DNA from: Salinirubrum litoreum
GTDB lineage: Archaea; Halobacteriota; Halobacteria; Halobacteriales; Haloferacaceae
Assembly: GCF_020567425.1 (NCBI RefSeq)
Contig: NZ_JAJCVJ010000002.1
Coordinates: forward strand, 434,001 to 498,000
Length of the DNA stretch: 64,000 bases
Direction of reading: 5' to 3'
Positions 18,038-27,142 of this stretch are shown one piece after another. Position numbers and translations under genes: made by a program. The notes beneath the pieces are model-generated. The model did no database searches and was not told where the DNA came from. It was given only the letters and a program-made list of their open reading frames with translations. How positions within the stretch are numbered: the stretch's first letter is position 1; each line of letters starts with the position of its first letter.

Positions 18038-18119
18038 TCTAACTGTGTTAGACGCGTCTGAGCGGGCGTCTCAGCCGCCGACTAGTCAGTTCGTGAGACA
18101 GTAGTGCACAGTACTGTGC
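18038..18119. promoter_or_regulatory. Cluster of perfect palindromes upstream of a winged-helix gene
   Basis: Three perfect dyads occur in 82 nt: TCTAAC-TGT-GTTAGA (18038-18052), AGACGCGTCT (18050-18059) and GCACAGTACTGTGC (18106-18119). The last lies about 45 nt upstream of the TATA box of the gene starting at 18197 and has an imperfect outer extension (GTGAGAC at 18095-18101 facing GTCTTCAC at 18119-18126). The first two may terminate the hel308-cgi121 transcript; the third looks like an operator. Confidence 0.5.
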
Positions 18120-18163
18120 GTCTTCACACATGAGTACGTTTGCCGTAAAGACTGTTGCAAACG

Positions 18164-18171
18164 CATTATGA
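18164..18171 (+). promoter_or_regulatory. TATA box of the winged-helix gene
   Basis: CATTATGA centred 30 nt upstream of ATG 18197, supporting that start over the ATG at 18221. Confidence 0.55.
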
Positions 18172-18196
18172 AGTAGGAATCCGTAGAACGCCAGCG

Positions 18197-18493
18197 ATGC
18201 GCAGACCTCGTGTCGTTGGGATGACCAACGCGGACGACCGAATCCTGGAGTTCCTCCGCAACGAGGGGAACGGCGAACTCGTCGCCAACCCCGCAGTGAT
18301 CGCCGTCAACATCGGGTTCAGTCCGCACACCGTCCGGGAACGGGTCGGTCCGCTCCGAAGTTGTGAACTGATCGAGTACCACGACGGGAGTCGCGGACTC
18401 TACCGGATCACCGACACGGGACGCGACTACCTCGACGGGCGACTCGACGACGACGCCATCGCGGACCTCGAAGCGATCCTCGACGGCCACTGA
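18197..18493 (+). CDS. Winged-helix DNA-binding protein (phage-repressor-like haloarchaeal family)
   Basis: 98 residues. MTNADDRILEFLRNEG opens the helix-turn-helix, NPAVIAVNIGFSPHTVRERVGPL forms the recognition helices, and GSRGLYRITDTGRDYLDG the wing. This matches a large haloarchaeal family of ~90-residue winged-helix proteins. The start at 18197 (MRRPRVVGM) follows from the TATA position; 18221 is the alternative. Autoregulation through the palindrome at 18106-18119 is plausible but unproven. Confidence 0.75.
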   Translation: MRRPRVVGMTNADDRILEFLRNEGNGELVANPAVIAVNIGFSPHTVRERVGPLRSCELIEYHDGSRGLYRITDTGRDYLDGRLDDDAIADLEAILDGH

Positions 18494-18597
18494 CCGGGCC
18501 CGCGAGCGAGCGAACCCCGGTTTCTGTGTTGTATTCGGCAATGACCGAGGATACAGTTGACGAATAACGTGATTGGCTTCCGTGGTGTAGGTCCATT

Positions 18598-18626
18598 GTT
18601 TCTGTTCGTCCGGGGCGAACAGAGAC
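18598..18626. promoter_or_regulatory. Inverted repeat between the winged-helix gene and the 805-residue protein gene
   Basis: GTTTCTGTTCG, a 7-nt spacer, then CGAACAGAGAC: an 11-bp stem with a single G-T wobble. It lies 105 nt after the winged-helix stop and 103 nt before the next start, so it could be a terminator or an operator. Confidence 0.45.
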
Positions 18627-18728
18627 GGACCACGTCATGAACCATCCACGTGAGCGCCGGGGTCGGCCCGGCCGACGACTGGGGAGTACAGTTCGGGGGA
18701 CTCGTGGGCGACGACGGGGGGTGTGGCG

Positions 18729-21146
18729 ATGACCGACCCGGCGAGACTCGAGGAGTTCGTCGGTGTCGGCGACGTGCTTGCGGGTCGGTTACGGGAGGCC
18801 GGCATCGAGACACCGAGTGACGTCGCCGACGCGCCGGTACAGCGGTTGACGGCGGTCGAGGGGCTCTCGGCCAGACTCGCCCGGAGTCTGAAGACGCAGG
18901 CCGGTCGCCCGGCCCGCGAGTCCGCACGGACGCTCGGCGCGGCGATCAGACCGTCCGAGTGGACGATCACCGAGTCGCAGGCGACCCACATCGAGCAGTT
19001 GGGACTCGCAGACCGCGACAAGGTACTCGACTCGGTCGCCGACGACCTCCGGGACCGACTGGAACCCTTCGAACGGTTCCACCTGCCCTTCTTTCGGCGC
19101 GTCTGCGGGCGGGTGGTCGCGCCCGACCCCGCGACCGGCGACCTTCGGCCGGTGCCGAACGCGACGGTCACGGTGTACGACACCGACTGCTCCTTCTTCG
19201 GGTACTTCCCGCACTCCTCGCCGTTCTGCTGGTTCTACCCCTTCGGCCGCCACCGGGAGCGCATCGCACAGACCCGCACCGACGAGTGCGGCCGGTTCTG
19301 CGTCTACGTCCCGTGGTGGGACATCGACCGCGTCCTCCGGTACCGACTCGAACGCATCTGTCTCCGGGACGTGGTTCGACCGACTATCCGGGATCTGCTC
19401 GATCCCGACGACGTTCCGGAGGTGACGCCGATCCCGATTCCGGACCCGGGACCGGATCCCATCCGAGACCGACTCCGGATCGGACGCGGACCCCGGTCTC
19501 GCCGATCGAACCGGCGTGTCGGGTCGCCGTCGCTGTCACTGGACCTCGACAGCCCCGGTCGGCTGTCGTACCTCGAAGGGTTGGTCGGCCGGCCCGACGC
19601 GACCGAGTTGCTGACCGCGACCGACGAGCAGTCGTTCGGCGGTCGCCGGAACCGACTCGACGACCTGCTCCGGCGACCCGCGTTCGTCGATCCGACGCCG
19701 CCGCCGCTGCCGGACGACCTCCTCGGCGTCGACGACTGGACACAGGTCGAGGAGTACGAGTTCGACGTGGACCCGTCGGTGCTCGATCAGATCGACCCCC
19801 GCGAGTATCTCGGCCCGTTCCTCCGGTGCCACTACGTCCGCATCCCGACGTGGGAGACGGTGTACGACGTGCCCGACATCACCTTCGAGGTGACACAGGA
19901 CACGGACGGCGACGGCGACGAGGAACCGATCTACACCGAGGGCTACTTCGAGGTCCGGTGGGACGACGTGCCGAGCGAGGTGGAACTCGTCGCCGACCCG
20001 ACCGCCAGAACCGTCGCGTCCTGCCGGACGCCGGACCCGGAACTGTTCGTCTGCACCGAACCGTCCATCGTCTCGGCCGAGGACATGGCCCTCCGGGGGC
20101 CGTACCACGAGGACGACGGGAGCGTGACGAGCGCACCCGTCGGCGGCTACCAGCGACTGGTGAACCGACCACGGAGCGCCTCGGACGGGTCGCGGCTGGC
20201 GACCGGGGAAGCGCCCTACGCCGGCACACTCCAACTCCACGGCTGTTCCCGCGTCGGCGACGCGACCCACTACCGCGTCGTCTACCGACACAAGCCGGAC
20301 GTGGACGCGACCGACTGGTCGGCGACACAGCCGTTCACGGGGCTGCACTGGCACGTCCCGGTGCTGTTCGACGCCGATCCCTACCCCGTCGAACCGGGCG
20401 CGAACGGCTGGTACGAGAACCTGACCGTGCAGGCGATCGAGGACCACTACGGCCAGACCTTCGCGGCCGACGAGCCACAGGACCTGGTCGTCTTCCCGTA
20501 CCTGCTCCTGCAGTGGCCGACCCACCGCTACCCGAACGGCCGGTACGACCTCAGGGTGCAGGTCGGCGTGGAAGACGGGAGCGGCGGGACGACGATCACC
20601 GACCAGAGTTCGTGGATGCCGATGGTGGTGGACAACACGAACCCGACCGCTCGCATCCAGTCGCTGGAGTGGTGGCACGACAGCGAGTCGCCGGCGGACG
20701 CGCGGGACCTGCTGGCGACCGACGCCGGCGGCGACCCCACCTGTCCGGTGATCCGGCGGGCAAACGAGGCGGTTCACGTCCGCGTCGGCTACCACGTCTC
20801 GACGCCGCACCTGCGGGACCTCAGGCTCCGCATCCTCGGCTGTAGTCCGCCCGAGGGGCCGAGCGCGCCGAACCCGAGCATCGACTCGGCGAGTCCGCCG
20901 AACGGCCCGCTCGGGTCGGGGACGGTCTACCGCTACTGGCACGACCACGTCGACGCCGACACCCGAACCGGGTCGGTCACGTTCACCGTCGACGCGAGCG
21001 ACCCGGACGGGGCGTACACGGTCGCGCTGGACGCCTACAGTCGGGCGTACAACCCCGGCTCACACCCGATGAACCCCGACTGGGACGGCGACGGGACGCC
21101 GCGTCACGTCCACCCGCGACAGGGGATCGCCATCGTGACGACCTGA
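18729..21146 (+). CDS. Large protein of unknown function with an N-terminal helix-hairpin-helix domain
   Basis: 805 residues from ATG 18729 (a GTG two codons upstream is possible). No signal peptide. Residues ~4-60 form a double helix-hairpin-helix module (EEFVGVGDVLAGRLREAGI, LTAVEGLSARLARSLK). Residues ~115-185 look like a carboxypeptidase-regulatory/transthyretin-like beta domain with extra cysteines (VCGRVVAPDPATG, VPNATVTVYDTDC, DECGRFCVYVPWWDID). The rest is Trp-, Tyr- and His-rich beta-type sequence with repeated short motifs such as HVRVGYHVSTPHL and YRYWHDHVDAD. It stands alone between a regulator and a GH13 gene. I do not recognize a function; similar multi-domain proteins occur in bacteria as hypothetical proteins, which would fit horizontal transfer. 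Confidence 0.75.
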   Translation: MTDPARLEEFVGVGDVLAGRLREAGIETPSDVADAPVQRLTAVEGLSARLARSLKTQAGRPARESARTLGAAIRPSEWTITESQATHIEQLGLADRDKVLDSVADDLRDRLEPFERFHLPFFRRVCGRVVAPDPATGDLRPVPNATVTVYDTDCSFFGYFPHSSPFCWFYPFGRHRERIAQTRTDECGRFCVYVPWWDIDRVLRYRLERICLRDVVRPTIRDLLDPDDVPEVTPIPIPDPGPDPIRDRLRIGRGPRSRRSNRRVGSPSLSLDLDSPGRLSYLEGLVGRPDATELLTATDEQSFGGRRNRLDDLLRRPAFVDPTPPPLPDDLLGVDDWTQVEEYEFDVDPSVLDQIDPREYLGPFLRCHYVRIPTWETVYDVPDITFEVTQDTDGDGDEEPIYTEGYFEVRWDDVPSEVELVADPTARTVASCRTPDPELFVCTEPSIVSAEDMALRGPYHEDDGSVTSAPVGGYQRLVNRPRSASDGSRLATGEAPYAGTLQLHGCSRVGDATHYRVVYRHKPDVDATDWSATQPFTGLHWHVPVLFDADPYPVEPGANGWYENLTVQAIEDHYGQTFAADEPQDLVVFPYLLLQWPTHRYPNGRYDLRVQVGVEDGSGGTTITDQSSWMPMVVDNTNPTARIQSLEWWHDSESPADARDLLATDAGGDPTCPVIRRANEAVHVRVGYHVSTPHLRDLRLRILGCSPPEGPSAPNPSIDSASPPNGPLGSGTVYRYWHDHVDADTRTGSVTFTVDASDPDGAYTVALDAYSRAYNPGSHPMNPDWDGDGTPRHVHPRQGIAIVTT

Positions 21147-21336
21147 GTCGGGTGTCACTCGCGGCGTGTCGTCTCGGTCGGCCGCCACTGGCCGGGCGGC
21201 ATCTCGGGCGGGCGCCACTCGTTGCGCACCGTCTCGGTCTGCCGAGCAGGTCGCGGGAACGACGGTCGGCGGCCACCCGTCGACGCCGTTCGCCGCTGTC
21301 GGCCGATTTTTCACCCCCGCCCGCGAGTGACCGCTA

Positions 21337-23010
21337 ATGACGCGGCCAGCACTCGACCCGCCGGACTGGTACCGGGACGCGGTCGTCTACTCGCTCGACG
21401 TGAAGACGTTCAACGACACCGACGGCGACGGCTGGGGTGACATCCAGGGCGTCGTCGACCGACTCGGCTATCTCGACGGTCTCGGCGTCGACTGCATCTG
21501 GCTCCGCCCCTTCTACCCGAGTCCGCTGAACGACAACGGCTACGACGTGGCCGACTACTACGGCGTCGACTCCCGCCTGGGGACGCTCGGCGACTTCGTC
21601 GACCTCGTGGAGGCGGCCCACGAGCGCGGCCTGCGCATCCTCGTGGACATGGTGTTCAACCACACCTCGGTCGAACACTCGTGGTTCCAGCGCGCCCGCG
21701 CCGACGAGACCTCGAAGTACCACGACTACTACCTCTGGACCCGCGACGTCGAGTCGGCGTACAAGCGCGGGAACATCTTCCCGGAGTACGAAGACGGCGT
21801 CTGGAGCTACGACGAGGTGGCGGACAAACACTACTACCACCAGTTCTACAGCCACCAGCCGGACCTGAACGTCGCCAACCCCGAGGTCCGCCGGGAGATC
21901 CACGAGATCTTAGAGTTCTGGCTCGAACTCGGCGTCGACGGCTTCCGCATCGACGCGGCCCACCCGATGACCGAACCGAAGGGCCACGACGCGATCGGTA
22001 TCGAGGACCCCGACTGGCTCTACCGCGAGATGAAGAAAACCGTCAGAGAGACCAAATCCGACGCCGTCCTGCTGGCGGAGGCCGACGACCAGCCGGAGGA
22101 ACTCCACCGCTACTTCGGCGAGGGCGAGGCGTTCGACATGCTGTTCAACTTCGTGCTGAACTCACATCTCGTCTACGGGGTCGCCGTCGAGGACACCTGG
22201 CCGCTCCACCGCGCCTTCGAGGTCCTGCCGGACGTCTCGGGCTACGGCCAGTGGGCGAACTTCCTCCGGAATCACGACGAGTTCAACCTGCTCAAACTGC
22301 CACACGAGGCGTTCCACCACGCGAAGGACTTTTTCGGCGGCGACGGCGACGAGTCGTGGCTGTTCGGGCGGGGCCACCGCCTGCGACTCGCCGACCTCTA
22401 CGCCGGCGACCACGACCGCATCGCGCTGGCCCACAGCCTCCTGCTGTCGCTACCGGGGACGCCCGTCCTGCTGTCGGGCGACGAGATCGGGATGGGTGCG
22501 GATCTTGACCTCCCGGAACGCGAGTCGGTCCGGACGCCGATGCAGTGGTCCGACAACCGCAACGCGGGGTTCTCGTCGGCCGACCCGGACGACCTCTACA
22601 ACCCGGTCGTCGACGAGGGCGAGTTCGGCTACGATCGGATCAACGTCGCGGACCAGTTGACGGACGCCGACTCCCTGCTCAACCGGATCGAGCGCCTGAT
22701 CGACGCCCGGCACCTCTGCTCGGAGATCAGCGACGGACACCTCTCGGTGCCCGACGTGGACCCGAAGGAGGTCTGGGTCCACCGCATCGACCAGTCGGGG
22801 ACCGTCTTGCTGTGTGCGCACAACACCGCCAGCGAGGAGCGGCAGGTGACGGTCGGCTTCGACGCCCCCGACGAGACGACCGCTCGGGTGGCTGGCGACG
22901 GCGACTACGAGATCGGCGAGGGGACCTGCACGTTCGACCTCGCGCCGTGCGACTACGTCTGGCTCCGGGGCGACACGCGCGGCGAGCGCGTGCCGCTCGG
23001 CGAACCCTGA
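21337..23010 (+). CDS. GH13 glycosidase, trehalose-synthase (TreS)-like
   Basis: 557 residues. The alpha-amylase family (beta/alpha)8 barrel carries the nucleophile in DGFRIDAAHP (D206), the acid/base in LLAEAD (E248) and the stabilizer in RNHDE (D314). The N-terminus WYRDAVVYSLDVKTFNDTDGDG followed by IWLRPFYPSPLNDNGYDVADY is the trehalose synthase/maltose glucosyltransferase signature, and the end has the small C-terminal beta domain. TreS interconverts maltose and trehalose, a compatible solute in haloarchaea. No maltokinase or GH13 partner is adjacent; an oligo-1,6-glucosidase-like hydrolase is the alternative. The stop is 4 nt from the convergent DUF389 gene. Confidence 0.85.
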   Translation: MTRPALDPPDWYRDAVVYSLDVKTFNDTDGDGWGDIQGVVDRLGYLDGLGVDCIWLRPFYPSPLNDNGYDVADYYGVDSRLGTLGDFVDLVEAAHERGLRILVDMVFNHTSVEHSWFQRARADETSKYHDYYLWTRDVESAYKRGNIFPEYEDGVWSYDEVADKHYYHQFYSHQPDLNVANPEVRREIHEILEFWLELGVDGFRIDAAHPMTEPKGHDAIGIEDPDWLYREMKKTVRETKSDAVLLAEADDQPEELHRYFGEGEAFDMLFNFVLNSHLVYGVAVEDTWPLHRAFEVLPDVSGYGQWANFLRNHDEFNLLKLPHEAFHHAKDFFGGDGDESWLFGRGHRLRLADLYAGDHDRIALAHSLLLSLPGTPVLLSGDEIGMGADLDLPERESVRTPMQWSDNRNAGFSSADPDDLYNPVVDEGEFGYDRINVADQLTDADSLLNRIERLIDARHLCSEISDGHLSVPDVDPKEVWVHRIDQSGTVLLCAHNTASEERQVTVGFDAPDETTARVAGDGDYEIGEGTCTFDLAPCDYVWLRGDTRGERVPLGEP

Positions 23011-23014
23011 GTAC

Positions 23015-24322
23015 TCACGAGTGCTCGGGCGGCGACCGCTGGCTGGTCACGAACTCGACGCGGACGACCGGTTCACGATCCGTCTCGGCGATCAGCCGGT
23101 CCCTGATCCGGTCGCTCACCTCGGGGAACGTCTGTCCGACCGGCCCGCGAACCGTGACGGTGACCTCCTGTGGCTGGCCAGACAGCGGTCCGGGGTTGAA
23201 CGCCGACTGGACGCGAACCAGTTCGAGGTCCTCGTACTGCTCTTGTGCCAGCGTCTCCTCGACGGCGGCGTTGGCCGACTGCTCGAAGGTGACGTGTGTC
23301 GAGACGAGTCCGCCGACCAGCACGACCGACACGAGGAGGACGCCTCCGACGGCGAGCGAGGGACCGAACCGCCGAAGCGAGGCGTTCGCCCGGAGGTCGT
23401 CCGGCACCCACTGGTCGGGCCGATAGCCGAGATACCAGAAGACGGCGACACTGGAGACGTGTATCGACGCGACGTTCACCACGAGCAGGACGAACGCGCC
23501 GAACGCGATCGTCGGGGCGGTCCAGACGACACCGATGCCGACTGCGGCCGCCGCCGGGATGAGCGCGGCGGCGATCATCACGCCGACGAGCGCGGCCGAG
23601 ATACCCGTCGAGATACCGACCGCACCTGCGGCACCGGCACACACGCCGATCGTCAGCGACAACAGGCCGGGCGAGATGCGCTGTGCGATCTGTGCCGTGG
23701 TCGCGGGACGGAGCGACGGCGGGAGGAAGAGCCCGCTCCGGAGGATAAATCCGAACGTGATGGCACCCAACACCGCGACGCCCAGCCCGTACACCTGCGT
23801 CTTGAAGCCGTCGAGGATCATCTCGCGTGAGGCGAGCACCGTCCCGACGCTCGCGGTCAGTGCCGACCCGACCAGCGGGGCGATGACCATCGACCCGACG
23901 ACGAGTGCCGGCGCGTCGAGGAGGAGTCCCGCCGTCGCGACCACGGCGCTCAGACACGTCAGCAGGTAGTAGGTGAACGCGTCGGGGAGGAGGGTGAGCG
24001 CCTGCGACCGGAGTTCTTCTGCGGCGATACTGCTGTCTTCCTCCTCGCCGACGACGAACCGCTCCTCGATGTCGTCCATGTTCTCCGAGAGCGCGGCTTT
24101 CGCCTCGGTGACGACGGTGTAGCTGTCCGCTCGCACGCCGGCGTCCTCGAACCTGTCGAACACGACTTCGAGCGCCTGTTCGGGGACCGGAAACTCGACG
24201 ACGAGCAGATCCTCACGCGCACTCGCCTCCGGGGTGACGACGTAGTCGATGTTCTCCTCGTCGAGGATCGCGACGACGCGTTCGCTGTCGGCGTCGGAGA
24301 CGAGCGTCCGAACGAGTCGCAT
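23015..24322 (-). CDS. DUF389 (TIGR00341) membrane protein
   Basis: 435 residues. A soluble N-terminal domain (~110 residues, MRLVRTLVSDADSERVVAILDEEN) is followed by roughly seven membrane helices from residue ~110 to ~330, including YYLLTCLSAVVATAGLL, PALVVGSMVIAPLVGSALTA and GISAALVGVMIAAALIPAAA, and a soluble C-terminal tail. The GSMVIAPLVGS motif is the DUF389 hallmark. Function in archaea is unknown; a transport or signalling role is usually guessed. A TATA-like GCTTTTCC sits 27 nt upstream. Confidence 0.85.
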   Translation of the reverse strand: MRLVRTLVSDADSERVVAILDEENIDYVVTPEASAREDLLVVEFPVPEQALEVVFDRFEDAGVRADSYTVVTEAKAALSENMDDIEERFVVGEEEDSSIAAEELRSQALTLLPDAFTYYLLTCLSAVVATAGLLLDAPALVVGSMVIAPLVGSALTASVGTVLASREMILDGFKTQVYGLGVAVLGAITFGFILRSGLFLPPSLRPATTAQIAQRISPGLLSLTIGVCAGAAGAVGISTGISAALVGVMIAAALIPAAAAVGIGVVWTAPTIAFGAFVLLVVNVASIHVSSVAVFWYLGYRPDQWVPDDLRANASLRRFGPSLAVGGVLLVSVVLVGGLVSTHVTFEQSANAAVEETLAQEQYEDLELVRVQSAFNPGPLSGQPQEVTVTVRGPVGQTFPEVSDRIRDRLIAETDREPVVRVEFVTSQRSPPEHS

Positions 24323-24454
24323 CCTCTGTGCTACCGGGTGAGAGTGGAAAAGCCCAGGGGCTGTTCATCCTGGCGAAGGTGATCCGTCTCGCGCGACGAG
24401 GACGGACCCGGTCGTGGCGGAACCCATTTCAGCACCCACCACCACCCACGACCG

Positions 24455-26434
24455 ATGACAGCAGAGAGCGTCTTCGACCGCTACCGCGCCGACGTGACCG
24501 CCCCGATGCGTCGGCTCTTCTCGACCTACGGGGAACCACGGTATCGCTGGTTCGTGATCGGCGTCCTCGCCAACCTGATCGCGCAGTTCGCGTCGCTCCT
24601 GCCACCAGTCGTGCTCGGGGCCGCGATCAACGTCCTGACCAACGAGGGTGCCTACCGGCTTCCCCTCGTGCCGGCCGGCGTCCTCCCGTCGGGTGACCTC
24701 GCGCTGTTCGAGTTGTCGGTCCTGCTGATCGGCGGGTCGTTCCTCCTCACTGGCTTCTTCACGTGGGTCTACGGCATCGCCGCCAACGAGTTCGCTCACG
24801 GCGTGATGCACGCAGTACGGGTGGACTGTTTCGAGAAACTCGCCGCCCTCGACATGGCCTTCTTCGACGACAAACAGACCGGCGAGGTCATGTCCATCCT
24901 CTCGTCGGACACCGAGAACCTCGAACTCTTCTTGGACAACGCGCTGACGAACTCGGTGCGACTCGGGGCGATGCTCCTCGGCATCGGTATCGTCCTCTTC
25001 GCCGAGAACGCCTACCTCGCGGTCGTGACTCTGCTCGTCGCGCCGCTCATGGTCGCGTTCACCCGGTGGTTCATGCACCGGGCGGAACCGCTGTACGCCG
25101 AGCGCCGGTCGTCGGTCGGGAAGCTGAACACCCGTCTGGAGAACGCCATCTCGGGGATGGAACTCACGAAGTCGACCGCCAGCGAGTCCTACGAGGTCGG
25201 ACGCGTCGAGACCGCCTCGAAACGGCTGTTCGACGACACGATGGCGATGCTGAAGCTCTCGTACTTCTACCGCCCGGGGATGGAACTGCTGGCCGGCGTC
25301 TCCTTCACGCTCACCTTCGTCGTCGGCGGCTACTGGCTGTTCGTCGGCCCGCCGCCGCTTGCGACCGGTGAACTCGGTGCGGGGACGTTCGTCACGTTCC
25401 TCTTTCTCTCCCAGCGGTTCGCCACGCCGCTGGCGGAGGTGTCGAACATCGTCGACCAGTACGAGAACGCGCTTGCATCGGCGGAGCGCGTCTTCGGTCT
25501 GATGGACGTCCCGGTCGGCGTCGCCGACAGCGAGGACGCGGTGGCCGTCGAGTCGCTGTCGGGGCAGGTGGAGTACGACGACGTGTCCTTCGCGTACGGC
25601 GACGGCCCCGTCGGACTGGCGGCGACGAGTGTGGCGGGCGCTGCCGACGACGACGCGACCGCGGACGGCGGGACGGACGCGAGGGAGGCGACGGCGACCG
25701 ACTCTGGGCAGGTCATCGACGGCGTCAGCTTCGCGGCCGAACCGGGCGAGACCATCGCCCTCGTCGGCCCGACCGGCGCGGGGAAGTCGACGCTCGCCAA
25801 ACTCCTCTTGCGCCTGTACGACGTGACCGGCGGCGCGGTTCGCGTGGACGGTCACGACGTCCGGGACCTGACCCTCCGGTCGCTCCGGTCGCAGATCGGC
25901 TACGTCGGACAGGACACGTTCCTCTTCGACGGGACCATCGCCGAGAACATCGAGTACGGGGACTTCGAGGCGGACGACGGGGCGGTTCGCGAGGCGGCGA
26001 AGGCCGCGGAGGCCCACGAGTTCATCCAGAACCTGCCGGACGGCTACGACACTCGCGTCGGCGAGCGCGGCGTGAAACTGTCCGGCGGGCAGCGCCAGCG
26101 CATCGCCATCGCACGGGTCGTCCTGCGCGACCCGCCGATTCTCGTGCTGGACGAGGCGACGTCGGCGGTCGACACCGAGACGGAGTACCTGATCCAGCGC
26201 TCGCTCGACGCACTCTCGGAAGACCGGACGACGGTCGCCATCGCCCACCGACTCTCGACCGTGAAGGACGCCGACCGGATTCTGGTCGTGGAAGACGGTG
26301 TGGTGACGGAGCGCGGGAGCCACTCGGCGTTGCTGGAGCGGGACGGGTTGTACGCCGACCTCTGGCGCGTGCAGGCCGGCGATCTGGCGTCGCTCCCGGA
26401 GGGGTTCCGGACGCGGGTCGGTGACGACGACTGA
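24455..26434 (+). CDS. ABC exporter, fused membrane and ATPase domains
   Basis: 659 residues. Six membrane helices in the first ~330 residues are those of a type I exporter half-transporter; DIAFFDDK-like coupling sequence reads LDMAFFDDKQTGEVMSILSS. The nucleotide-binding domain has Walker A GPTGAGKS, Q-loop VGQDTFLFDGT, signature LSGGQRQRIAIAR, Walker B ILVLDEATSAVD and H-loop IAHRLSTV. A ~35-residue Ala/Asp/Thr-rich insert (around residues 388-422) separates the first beta strands of the ATPase domain. It probably works as a homodimer exporting lipids, drugs or peptides. No partner half-transporter is nearby. Confidence 0.92.
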   Translation: MTAESVFDRYRADVTAPMRRLFSTYGEPRYRWFVIGVLANLIAQFASLLPPVVLGAAINVLTNEGAYRLPLVPAGVLPSGDLALFELSVLLIGGSFLLTGFFTWVYGIAANEFAHGVMHAVRVDCFEKLAALDMAFFDDKQTGEVMSILSSDTENLELFLDNALTNSVRLGAMLLGIGIVLFAENAYLAVVTLLVAPLMVAFTRWFMHRAEPLYAERRSSVGKLNTRLENAISGMELTKSTASESYEVGRVETASKRLFDDTMAMLKLSYFYRPGMELLAGVSFTLTFVVGGYWLFVGPPPLATGELGAGTFVTFLFLSQRFATPLAEVSNIVDQYENALASAERVFGLMDVPVGVADSEDAVAVESLSGQVEYDDVSFAYGDGPVGLAATSVAGAADDDATADGGTDAREATATDSGQVIDGVSFAAEPGETIALVGPTGAGKSTLAKLLLRLYDVTGGAVRVDGHDVRDLTLRSLRSQIGYVGQDTFLFDGTIAENIEYGDFEADDGAVREAAKAAEAHEFIQNLPDGYDTRVGERGVKLSGGQRQRIAIARVVLRDPPILVLDEATSAVDTETEYLIQRSLDALSEDRTTVAIAHRLSTVKDADRILVVEDGVVTERGSHSALLERDGLYADLWRVQAGDLASLPEGFRTRVGDDD

Positions 26435-26469
26435 GACGGGAGCGGGAGTTCACGGTCCTCTCGACGCCG

Positions 26470-26870
26470 AAGGTGGCTCTGGTGACGTCTGGACCGTCCA
26501 TCGCGACTGCGACCGAGACTGTACCGCAGACTGCGACCACGACGACACTGCAGACTGCGACCACGACGACACTGCAGACTGCGACCACGACGACACTGCA
26601 GACTACGACCACGACGACACTGCAGACTACGACCACGACGACACTGCAGACTACGACCACGACTGCGAGTAGCGCACCTCCCAGCGGAACCGCAACAGCA
26701 CAGCACCGTGACCGCGGCACCGACCGCAACCGCACCGGGATCGGAATAGCCACGAACCTCCCCAACCGACTGCGCGTCTCGCGTCGGCGCGCCCACGAGG
26801 GGCGCGCCGGACTACGATGCTCGTCCCTCGCGCGTCACTCGCGCGCCGACAGCACCGCGGCGAGTCACGA
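26470..26870 (-). repeat. Copy F of the composite non-coding repeat, including a 24-bp tandem array
   Basis: After the ABC exporter stop there is a 24-bp tandem repeat of unit GCAGACTGCGACCACGACGACACT, about 5.8 copies at 26526-26664; the first three units have TGCG and the last three TACG at one position. It is followed by CGCACCTCCCAGCGGAACCG (26664-26683), the exact reverse complement of part of 51948-51967, then GC-rich palindromic sequence (GGCGCGCC-type) and CCCTCGCGCG near 26827-26840. Open frames here translate to short peptide repeats in every frame and are not genes. Confidence 0.75.
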
Positions 26871-26899
26871 TTCATCTGTCGCGGGCGACCCACGGCCCA

Positions 26900-27142
26900 C
26901 CTGTCACGCCCCCCTAACTGTCGTTCTGTTGTCTATAAATCGCGCGTTAGCCGGACGTCGGTGCGTACTAAATAGCGTGTTAAGCGGTGGCACTGCCCGC
27001 ATTTCGGAAAAGTGACTATCGAAATCACGGGTGCGAGAGCGGGTTTAGTTCGTATTCGTACTGTGTTGGCAAATTCAGTTCAAATCACATAATTTCGGAG
27101 TTAAGAAAGAGTTAAAATGGCGTATTCGAACCGCTATCGTGG
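26900..27142 (+). promoter_or_regulatory. AT-rich upstream region and TATA box of the halolysin gene
   Basis: This 240-nt stretch is far more AT-rich than the rest of the window. It holds a TATA-like GTTAAAAT at 27111-27118, 29 nt before ATG 27143, plus further candidates such as CTATAAAT (about 26933). The length and composition suggest complex regulation or a transferred segment; no gene is seen in it. Confidence 0.55.

Noticed and set aside
23021-23830. 269-codon plus-strand frame opposite the DUF389 gene
   Set aside because: Antisense to a clear membrane protein; Arg/Asp-rich.
26421-26672. Peptide repeat ORF encoding DCDHDDTA units
   Set aside because: It comes from the 24-bp tandem array, which is open in all frames; no start context or conserved flanks.
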